DNA of 64,000 nt from Motacilla alba alba (Eukaryota > Chordata > Aves > Passeriformes > Motacillidae). The notes under the pieces are model-generated. The model had not been told where the DNA came from. It worked only from the letters and a program-made list of their open reading frames with translations, and did not search any database. How positions within the stretch are numbered: position 1 is the stretch's first letter; each line of letters opens with the position of its first letter. The position numbers were made by a program, and so were the translations under genes. The DNA lies in contig NC_052018.1 of the NCBI RefSeq assembly GCF_015832195.1, positions 53,443,666 to 53,507,665 on the forward strand, in the 5' to 3' direction. Below, one piece after another: positions 27,201 to 39,200 of the stretch.

Positions 27201-30200
27201 ACAGAGATTGCCACATTAAAGTATCCAAATAAAAAAGACAGAAATATATCTGGAGCTAAATCTTTATATCCTGGAAAGTCAAAAGAGTCTTAAATAACTT
27301 ACCAACTAAAAGTGGTCAGGAAAAACTACTAATGTGCAATTATAAAGAAAAGCAATCAAAGCCATGTATATCAAAAACACTTGCCATAGCTATTCCACCA
27401 CCTTTCAAATGGCTTCGGAATTAATTTGAATACAACAACTTGTTTATTCCTAAGGTGTTAATTAGAGAAAAGTCATATTGTGTTAGTCAAATTGCCTGGC
27501 AAAATTTGGATCAGTTTTTAAAGTTTATAAACTAATTTGTATTCTGATTAAAGTATGGAATTTCAAATTTTAGAGATTTTTTGCAGAAGTGAGGAAATCT
27601 CCATGTTAAAAAATATATATGTATATATGTGTGTGTGTTTGGGTATATACTTTGTACTACCTAAATTAGCACCTTAAAGCAAATGCCAGCTAAATATTGC
27701 TTGTCTAAAACATTGTTAAAAACAAACAAACAAAAAAACCTGCCAACCTACAAATGTCCTTATTCCTCCTTTTTTTACTAAACACATATTATGACTACTC
27801 CACAGGTATATTTAAAAACAACTACAGCGCAGCAAACTATCTAGCTTCTTACATATACATGGGAAGGGGAAAGGACGAGCTAGTGGCCAAAATGACCACT
27901 AAAAAATGGGAACAGCAAATTCTCTTTAACAGATAGGCTCACCTGAGCTACCCAACATCCAATAATATTTAAGGCTAAGCTAAAAGGCTACATTTTCTTT
28001 TCAAAACAGGTACAAAAAATATTCACACAGAAAAGAAATTTTTTAAAGGAACAGATGAGATAAATTAGATGAGGCATGCATAGTTATCAACTGATAAAAA
28101 TAGAAGAAGAAAGTAATTAATAACAATATCTATATTAAATATTTACAATAGGATGCTGTTATTCACATATAGTGGTACTTACATCCCTGTACAGCCAAAT
28201 CTACAGCCCAAACCAAAGTCAGATGTGAAAGAAAGCACAACAATGTCAGTGAGTACTAGGACGTAGAACAAGGAAAGTGTACATTTGTTCTTAATAAAAG
28301 AAAGCTTTCAATAATTTTGTAGCATAACATGCAATAATTTCACAAAGAGAAGCTGGCAAATTGAGAGGGAGAAAGCTGTTCATTCCACTCACATCTATGT
28401 AGTTGGCATTAATGTAATCTGAAGATGGATCATCTTCAACAGGTTGCAAAATCACCCTGGAGTGGTCATCTGTAAAAACCAAGTGGTTACGGAGCCTTTT
28501 TGAAGTGTGATTTTTAAGAAATATATTAACGGTAAGTCATCTAGAAAACCAAAATCAGCTGGCATAAGCACCTCACAATTTACAATCCTTAAATACAAAT
28601 TGTTTACACAGAAATACAGAGAACCATTTTGTCTGAGGTCTGCAATTACTTCAAAAAACCTTCACTACATTTCATTAAGTGCAGCTGAAATGTATTGGCA
28701 TTGTCACAAGTGGTTAAAAAGACACAAAGAAACCAGGTTACTTGCTCAAAGTCCCTTTCAACATCAGCTCCACTGTTGGTAATCTAGAAAACCAAAAATG
28801 CTGATTACTGTTTCCTCACTTCCAACCCAAGCCTGCTCAAGCCCATATTGAGACATCAATGAAATCAAGAAAAAGGAGTTAGCAATGCACTTGGGATTCG
28901 ACGAAGAGGTAACTCTACCCATTCAGGGACTTCTCGGGCATGGTGATTCCTGCGTGCTCCATTGCATGGGTAAAACAATACAAATTGCAAACAAACAGAA
29001 TCAACACCCAAATGAGTGCCAGCACGTTGCTGATATATGCTTACCACAGCTTGCACAACAGAGATGCAAATGCGAAATTCAGCCTGAGTTATAAAAGGAA
29101 GAAAGTTGAACTGTGAACAACAACAACAACAACAAAAGAAAAAGCTGAGAAAGGCACTGTTCTGCTTCTCTGCTGCAGGTATGAAGCAGCTGTGCCACTG
29201 GAGACTTGCAAAGGAAGAGAGAGCGCGGCCCGAGTAACACACGAGTAGAGCTATCGCTCAAACTGAGGACACCGATACTCACATGCTATAATGTTTCCAT
29301 AGCGGTTCTTTGTTCTGTTTTGATCCTTCTTAGCGACATCCCAAGAAGCTGACTGCCCCTCAAAGAAACTCTATAAATAAAAATGTTCCGAAAGAAAACA
29401 TTCTGACCATTAATTTATCTCCAAAAATAACAGTTTAAAAGAACTGCCCCACCATAAAGTAAGTTCAGCTTTGCTCGCCTGCCCTGGTCACCCAGGCAGT
29501 GCCATGGTACAGAAATATCTAGAGAAGAAGGGAGCCTCTGTCCCTCTGACTGCCACTGGAAAACAGGCAACTCACTGAGGAGCTCCACAGGGATTTCAAA
29601 TCCTGTAATTGCCAGAAGGCTAAACTTGCTTATACATCCTTGCTATGGAGGAATGACAGTAAACTGAGAAAGCACAGAGACACTGATCACTCTTCTCACT
29701 GTGTCTTCTCACAAGACAGTGTAATATAGAGCCTGTTTACTACAGCATTACATTGCTTCCCACATTACGTAGTAAAACATCTTTCCTTCCTACAGAGACA
29801 TCAGGAACTCTCCTCTGCCAATGTTCATTGTTCTTTTTGCCTTTCCTCATATCCCTCCCTCTAGTCACTAGCAAAATTATTCTACATTTTTGAATTCTTA
29901 AGACTTTGATCTCTCAGTATTGATAGAAGCAGATTTTATTTCTCCTTGGCTTTCTCTTCATTGCCCGTAGATATTTTACTGCTGTTGTAGGTCTATGCTA
30001 CTCCTTCCTTCCAGATGATCTCTTATCCTGGGTAAGTTATCTCCAGAAAATACACAGTAGCCATGGAATCAGAACTTTAATGCACAGTGAGAAGCCCAAA
30101 GCAGAGAATAGATGTCATGTATAGAGATAGAAGAAGTAGCAAGCAGGAAAACACCTGATACGGCATCAGGGACCACCCTCCCCCCAGCAGTGGCTGACAC

Positions 30201-33200
30201 TTGGTCTTAGCCTTGAAGTTAGGCAGAGCATAACAAAGCATGTTTAAGTAAAAGAGAGGAAAAGAGCATAATATTCTTTTAAAAACCACACATTTATTTA
30301 TTCCAGTTCTTATGTTTACAGTAGAGACAGCTGCAGAAAGGAGAGAAGGTTGAAAACTGCGTCAGAAGAGATTGCTTACTCGGAGAAAACTCATTGTAAA
30401 CCTAGCTGTATTGTGAGCAACCTTGGCAGTCCCATTCCCATCTTTACTGTGTATCCTGCTTGATATTCCAATCCCAAAGAATCACAACAGATTCAGAGAT
30501 CAGAAGCAAAACTAATCTCTACTCATCTTCTACCTCCAGGGCTGGGAATTTCTTTATTCCATTTTAACATTAAAGTTGTAAATAGACATGCTCAGGCAGG
30601 TTTAATTAGAACTTCAAGATGTTACTACCCTTATTATCTCTTCCCTGCTTCTCAACTGGAGCTAAGTCCCAGTATTGCCCTACTGAGATGCTGAAATAAA
30701 TCAGGAGAGTACTTCCAGTCAATGTTTCTTGGAAAACCAGGCAGGTTAAATTCTTTTCTTTAACCTAATCCAGGAGATCTGCACTAAAAATAGCTCACAT
30801 AACTAATTACAGCATTTCCACTAAAGAGCAGTAACAAAAGAGTGGCAGCTTCTTACAATATGTCAAAAAGATTCTTTTTATACCCTAGGGAACACACAGG
30901 GATTTTCTTCCAGGCAGTTGTAAAGGCCCAAACTATTAGACTCCATTTACTATTTCACTTTTGGGTTACATTTATAAGAATCTTACGCCTGTTAATCTGT
31001 TTTTCACTTAAACCCATGACATTTAGTTCCATCCTTCTGCAATACAATGCAAACAAAAGGCTGCTCATTTCAAAGGGATTTTTCCTAGCAAAGCCCCACC
31101 ACTGGAGATCTCACCTCATACTCCTCTTTAAATCCATAGCTGTCAGAGGTCTTCATTAGGTTAATATGCTGCAGGAGATCAGCCACTCTAATGGCAGGGT
31201 GCAGCTGCCCAGTCTGGTATGGGGATTCTGTGCCTTCGCAGAGATAACGAGGGACATCCAGTAGTCGGCTGGACTCAGCTGTTGCACTGTGATTTTCATC
31301 TGCATTCACAAGAAATCAGTGTATTATGTACCCACAGAGCAGTAAAACCTGCTGCTATACATATCAACATATATTTTGAACCTCTTCCTTCAAAAACATC
31401 TCTAATTTCTGAGAAGGCAAAGCACTTACTCTGCAGCACATAAATACTGTGAAGTACATAAAAGAAGTTAACAGCAAACACAAACAAAAGTTTGCAGTCC
31501 TTCATCCAGTAATAAAGATGTCTGAGGGGCATTTTATTTGACACTACAAAACTTTACGACATTAATGTACTTGGAAATTCCAGACTCTATCAACCAAAGT
31601 AACTTTTTAAGGGCTAATACATATCAATAGCAATATTGCACCTTAAACAATAAATTAAAATTAATTTCATAGTGGTAACAGCACATAATTTGTCTAAAGC
31701 CACCAAAGAGAGAATTGAGAACCCAGTAAAAAAGAGAAGCAATTATGCCACCTCTTCAGAACATCACCTCCACTTAAAAAGGAGAATCAACAGTACAGAG
31801 TAGTCAATTTAACTCAGGTCTTTTAGTAGAAAAATGAAACTCGAGTTGAGTGTGCTATTTCAGTCACAATTTTTTGCCCTGTATAAGCAAAGTTTCTTCT
31901 AACGCTCTCTGTGCTACAAGAATTTTCATATCAAAACCGTATGTCAAAGCTGCATGAGGTGATCATATTTTGTCTATCCCTTCTGTGAAATAGTAATTTT
32001 ATTCAAATTTTAAATTATCAGATCAAATGAATTTACAGAGGAAGAAAAATTCTAGTCTAAGTAGCTACTGAAATGAGAAGTGAATAGTCAACCCCTCCTA
32101 AACTTTTTTGAAATCATTTTACCATTTTCCTTGCAAAGGATCTAGATTAGGAGGCAAAATCTCTAGAAAAAAATTGACTCTCTAAGGGTTGGATTTTGTA
32201 CAATTACACCAAAATGTAAACACTATTAATGTCTTCTGAAATTAAATCTCCTGAGAAACCCGACTCCTTCAACTGTCACCCAAGTTGCTAATTTCAGTAC
32301 CTAATTTATGCCTCACTACTCTGCCTAACAAGGTGAGTGACAAGCAGCAGTCACTTTTTATTGTCGTGTTACCCATACCAAATCACACACATTTCAAACC
32401 ACCTCAGGATTTGTAGTTCTCCTCATTGGTCATAGAATACTTACCAGTAATAGGCACTTTAACCCATTGAAGCAGCAAAAAAACGAATGAACAGAACATG
32501 AGAAATTTATTTTAGGACTATATTAGAAAATGGCTTAAAGAAAGTGACATTCAAAGTTGTTAAATCTTCACAATAGGTAACAATGAAATCCGTTTAAAAA
32601 ATGTAAGGGCCACATTATTATACTATCAGTGTAATAACAGGGACTTGGGAAAAGCAAAATTGTCATACCAACTTAGTGCTAATGTACACAGAATGGAGAG
32701 CAGCATTAATAACTTATACATGAAGAAAAAGAAAACTAGTATAGCTACAAAGTAATAAGAGTTTCATATAAAAAAAAAACATTTTCTATGATTTAGAACC
32801 CATAAAATATTTCTCTTCTCTAAATAAGGCAGAAGAAAACTGTTTTGTCATGCTGGGCTGAGCAAAGTCTCAATTAAAATGGAGTAGGCCAAATGATGCA
32901 GTTTCAAAGGAACAAGGTTACATATACCTTGCTTTTACTACATGGTGTACCCAAAAACTTGTACATTTCCCTCCACTATTTCATTCCACTCTATGAAAAT
33001 TAGTACCTCTTCCAACTATCAATGGTTTGCTCATATGAGGAAATTAACATGCCCAGAATATCATTACCAGTAGATGAAAAAGCAGACAGGAACTATTAAG
33101 CTGTTCTTCAGTTAGTTCCTTGCCCTTGGTATTCACAGCTGTCTGTGACTGTGTCTGCCGCAGCAGAAAATACCATGGCAGTATGGCACTGAAGGTACCA

Positions 33201-36200
33201 TGAGCACTTCACAAGCACAGGATCAGATTTCAAAGTGATCTTGATTATTTGGGAGACAGTGTGAAAATCAACAAGGTGAATTGAATGGTGAATGCACAAT
33301 TTCCAATAGTGTTGGAAAGGGAAGTCAAATATACAACTACAAAATGGAGTGATGGACGGGAAAATGATAACTGTGATTTTAACAGGTAACTCAATGCAAG
33401 TCAGCAACATGAACACAATAAAAAGGAGAAAATACAGTTCAGTTAACAGAAACAGTGAAAGTGGGCCATGGGGGTACCTATTCCACTCAGCTCAGCTTTA
33501 AGACTTCTTCCAAGAATACTACCTGATTTGGGGCACTGCAATTTAAAATTCAACCTATGAGTTGGGAAGTTGGAAAGCTTTCACAGGAAAATAATGACAA
33601 CAAATTTAGAAAACGTCACTGTCACAGACATATTTTATGAAAATCCTTTTGCCAGGATTTTCTTCTCCTGAGAAGCTGAGTAGCCTCAGGAAAGAAATGT
33701 AAACAATAACTATCTGCTGCTGTGGAATGCAACAGGCGCATCCTTGATTGGCCCATGTTAGGTGTTTCTACTTAATAACCAATCAAGGATGCAGCTGGCT
33801 CAGACTCTCTGGGCAGTCACTAGACTTTGTTATTCATTCCATTCTATTCTTGTCCAGCCTTCTGATGAATCCTTTCTCTCTATTCTTTTAGTATTGTTTT
33901 AATATAGCATTTTTAATATATATCATAATATAATAAATTAGCCTTCTGAAACATGGAGTCAAGATTCTCGTCTCTTCCCTCGTCCTGGGACCCCGGCAAA
34001 TCTCACAACACGTCACCCACGAGATGATGAGTTAAAGAGCTGGGTTAAACTCAACTAAAAGAGTTGAGGACATGAGCCTTTCAATGTGAAAAAGTCAGTT
34101 CTGAAAGGAGAGAAATGTGCCACTTTTCCATATTTTCTATGAGTCTCTCAAAAGGAAATGGCTCAATCCACAGCAATGAAAATTTAGTCTAGGTTAGCCT
34201 AGTTAGGAAAAACTAGGGGTGAATATTAATAATACATAGTAGTAACACCCAGTTAGTAGTAATTGATACTCAGAAAATTGACCTTTGGGTCCCAAATATT
34301 ACTAATACGAAACAGAATTTATTCTTACTAAGGAGAACTGAGGCACTGGAACATTCCACTGCAAGAGCAAAATTCTGTTTGCTAAAATTCTGTTTGCTAC
34401 AAATTTTTAAAACATAATGAGACAATTTCCAGAAAGAATTTGTACTATATGTATAATATCCCTCCTCAAAACAGAGAAGGGATTTCCTTGCCCCCAAGTC
34501 CCTTTAGGATTTACTTCTAGGAATCTAATTTTCCATATGTCTATATTCACATCTACTTTCTGATTTTTGTCTTTTATCCTAAAATAACTGCAGCAACTGA
34601 CTGAAACTCAATACTGCACATTGTGTTTATCCAACCAAGAACTTGGGTACAAATTTTATCTTTATATTTAAAAAAAAGAAAAACATCTCTAAAGCCTGCA
34701 TTCAGTGTTAGATGCAGCATAGACATATTCAGCCAGTCTATTTCAATGTGTATTCTTCTTTTTAAAGTAAGTAAAAAGCTGAAAAATTTACTAGTTAATG
34801 CCAATTGAATTATGTAATTAATATAGGCATACAGAAGTATTTGTTCAGAACATGCAAAGAAAGTTTTTTCCTCTTAGATATTCTGAAAGTTTTTCTGTTT
34901 TCTGTTTCTCTTTTCATTCTTGTGACTAAGAAAATTGAACTTTGGGAGCCAAAAAATGTTAATATGGACCTAAATTATTTTAAAGATCTCTTAATAGAGC
35001 TCTAGTTTCACATGTCAGTTTATTGGAACTCAGTTCCAAAAGCTCTGGGGAGAAAAATTTTAGTGTTTTCCATTTACATATTTCCTCATTTACTCTTCAA
35101 TTAGCAGTGACTAGGAATAACTTCTTAATGAGGACATAAAATAATTTTTATTCTAAAATTGTTGTCAGTCGAATTCTGAATTGATGAACTGAGTGTAAAA
35201 TTATTTTCTGGCAACAGCATAGTTTTACATAAAACAAGCTGTTTCAACGTTCAACCATGCAAGGAGACAGAACTCATGCAGGGATGGATAATGAAGGACT
35301 AGGGTCCTCACCTAACACAGCTGTCGGCACAAGTGGATCATTGGGCACTGCAGGAAAACAAAGCCCATGAAGAAACACATTACCCTTAATTTGTGTATTT
35401 TTAAGAACAAAAACAATATACTTCAGAGTATGACCAAGTGATAACTAAACTCCATTAATTTTGTTAAAAGAGGAAACCAGAAAGAATACAGTTCCAGAAA
35501 GCATCCTGAATAAAAGAAGTATGAAAGGCAGTGATTTCAGACTTTAGAAATGTAATGATAAGAGCCAAGAGATCCTTACTGAAATGAAATAAAAAGACAT
35601 TACATGCAATTTAGTTTTTGAAAGGGTTCCTCCTTCACTATTGTTTTTTTTCACTTCAGAATAAAGGTTCACTTTCATAGAACTCACTTCTTTCCTTTTA
35701 AAACCATCCCCTCATGTAATACTTGAATAGCTAATCTCAAAATAAAATGGTATTTCTATAAAGTTTTCAAGGCAATTAAAAAAATTATATACATTTTTAG
35801 TGTTAATAGCTTTTTTAATACTCAGTACCAAAGAGATTGCTCATAATGAGTAAAGGAAAATCACAGATACACAGATGCAGATGTCTGAATAAAATTCATA
35901 GAATTTTATCTTTTATTATTACAACTAGAACCATGCAGAGATAAATGCACTGTTTTGGACAGAAATGGCAGAATCCAGGATTTGTATTGTTCCAGTCTGG
36001 AACAAAAAACTATAACGTCTGTAACAGAATTAAGCTCCAGTTCTCAAACATTCTGCCTGAAAGTTTGTCACATAGCAGGAAACCCTGAAAGATTGGAAGA
36101 CTTGTCTCAGCAGAGACAATTGTCAGAAGAAACAAATCCTCCAATACACAAAAAATCACATTCCTAGGATGCTAGAAACCAGTCATGTCCAATTTCTTTG

Positions 36201-39200
36201 CCAACTAGCCAGGGCAGCTGTGGTGACAGGAGCTCATGGGCTCTTGGCATCACATCAGTCCAGCTGAAAGGCTGCCTGAGTGCCTGGCAGCTCCAGCTCA
36301 CTAACAGCCATGTAAATTCCTGATAAATTCTTAGCCTGGGATCCACCATCACAGTCCATATCCAACTGTCCGTGCAATCCTGCCTCCACAAATTTCAATG
36401 CCAATAAGGCATCCAACTTCGGAGACTTTTCAAACTGTTCCAGCCAAAACTGTAGAAAAACCATCCGGCTGATACTCCCATTAATAATTGGTTATTATTA
36501 ATGACACTTAAAATGTTAGCACTTGGCAGTTTGGTAAGCTTCAACAAACCAACCAATAAACCCTCCTCCAAAACCCATTTCCCTTACAACAACCAGGAAA
36601 GAGCTTAAGAGCCTTAATGGATGTATTTTGTTCAAGCATGGTAAGGAGTGTGGGAGATGAGAAGAGACACGGAGTTTCATTCCCAAAAGGTGGCAATTCA
36701 GAAGCAGCTCAGATCTATTCAAAGCTGAACTACAAGTCCATGGAGCTGTGAGAAGCTCAGGTTCCTACCAGCTCCATGGCAAAATGGCACGTCTTTGTAA
36801 TTTATACACAAGTCTTGAAATGTTCAGTCTGCAAGTGGAGTACCTTGCTTTTGGCAAGGTATAGTGCAGATGTTGGGAGGCAAGAGTGCTTAACACTGGC
36901 AGCTATAACCCTTAACAGTCAGAAACCCAAACTTTTTCCAAACCAGACAGCTGGCATGTCTACAAAAAATGAATACAAATATAGAACACATTTGCAGATA
37001 TATTAACAAGCTTGTTCCTAAACTCCACAAACCGCAATGAAAATTGTCAATGTTTCCTTCTGTTGTAATGTCCTTACTGCCAAAAAAATAGAAAATAATT
37101 TGGACCTCATATTATTATTCATTACAGACATGGTGTTCTGCAGTAATATTTAACATGCTGGCATTAAATAGTCTCATGAGGGAAAACTCAATTTCAAGCT
37201 TTAACTGAGGTATTCTGGAAGTATGATACTTTCCGTAAAATAAATATCACTGCATAGTGAAAGCACATGCAAATATTTAATTAAATAACTTGCCACATTC
37301 CAGCAAGGACAACATATGAACATCCCTACTCAACCTTTTGCTTTACCATCATTCCTGGAAAACCTGGAGCGTAAAACAATTTTCCTTAAAAAGCAGAATT
37401 GTTTTCTGTGTTTCTGTATTCACTTACACTCTGGAGTATCTACCACTGTGTACTTACATCTGGGGCTGAAGTTATGTGAGTCCATAAATGTGATTGACAG
37501 GGGATCCTCTGCATGCAGAGTGCTCTGGTCGGCGTAACTCCTGTCCATGGCATTCACCATGTGGGTCATCTCCTGACGGGTGGTTCCCATGGCATCCTTG
37601 CGCTTCTTTGCAAGTTTGCTGCCCAGCCAAAAAAAAAAAAAGTAAACCACCTTAATATTTGATGAATGTTGGTGTCTACGGTAATCATTCTCTATAATCC
37701 TGAGTGCCTGATAAGTTTGATAAACTTATTTCCCTGTGGGCAATTTTTTCAGCGTGTGATAAAACCGTGCACCCTGCTATGCAACAGTCATGGTCTTGTG
37801 TTTTCTGTACACACACAAATGCTGTAATGGAAGTGCTTACTTCTGTACTCCGGCAATAATTTTTTTTCCTGTGGAGTAATTATACTAATATACACAAATT
37901 AGAGAATATAATTACATTTTAACTGAAATGACAAATAAGAAGCATCTGTGCATGCAGTTTTATCAACCATCTCCATTTAAATATCTATTTTGATTTTATA
38001 AATGGATAATTCATTCCCCTTGCTTGTGTTGTTGGGAAAAAGAGTCATGTAACCTTCTAAATTACTTTGTTAGTCAAAAAACCTATGAAGTAACAAAAGA
38101 AGCATAATCATTCAAAACATATTTATATTAAATATTTATATGACATTTTATGTAAAAGGTTATATTGCCTATTCAATATACAAGAAACGAGAGAATACCA
38201 CACTATAGTCCTGGTACTTAACTTTGGTTCTTTGAAAAACAAAACCACTCTTATCATTCTACCCTTTCATGCAGTTTGGGAACATCGCAATTTGACATTA
38301 ACAGTCTTACACTCTGACTGCATCACAGTTAAAGACCAACTTAATCTGTACAACTAAGCCCCTCAAATTAACAGCCAGTGCCCATAAAGTGCACACTTCA
38401 GAAATATCACTCAATTCTTCCCTTTTGAGAAAGAAGTGGAAGTAATTTTCACTGTCTCCAGGAGTCAAATGGAAGCAGACAATATATTTTAATTATAACT
38501 TCAAGCATATATCTCAAGTAGCAAGAAGTATGCATGAGGTGGGCCTTGGTTCTGCAGAAACCTTTAACATGCATCAAACTGTTCTGAAATCTCCCTCTTT
38601 TCAGCTGAAGCCATGACTATAATACATAGCCAACCTGCTTAGTTGGATAAATGTGACACCACATGAGAGAGACACAATCATCACTGAATATACTGAGTTC
38701 TTGAAAATGTATGTTTAAAACACAGCTTATCTTCACAAGCTTTTTCTGCATAGAATACCATCAAATGCTCCGGTAATCATTTAGACAGTGTTTGTCTTAC
38801 ATTTCTCTTTACTAAAAGGATGGCCAACTCTAAATATTCTATGCACATTCTAAGAGCAGACAAGGATAATATTAGATACTTATTATATATTATAATATTA
38901 GATGTTAGGAAGAAAGTCTTTACTATCAAGAAGGTGGGACATTGACAGTAGTTGTTCAGAGAGGCTGTGGACCTCCCCTCTCCAGACGTGTTCAAGGCTA
39001 GGTGGGACGGGGCTCTGAGAAATCTGATCTGGTGGAAGGTTTGGAACTAGATGATCTTTAGGGCTCCTTCCAAAACAAACTATTCTGGGATTCTGTGAAG
39101 AATATTAGAGTAAATTATCCATTCATTTACTTGTTGAATCCTGGGAAAATTCACCAGAAAGGACCTACACTGTTCTGTAGGGCAAGAAGTACTTCATACA

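Larger units (their letters stand above)
32457..35311 (-). other. PTPRK intron w4-w5
   Basis: 2.85 kb holding the solo LTR (antisense) and, next to w4, two UGCAUG motifs. Confidence 0.65.

Noticed and set aside
28865..29242. 125-codon minus-strand frame next to exon w7
   Set aside because: Lies in the intron after the w7 donor; composition is dominated by a (CAA)n repeat read as Cys or Leu runs.
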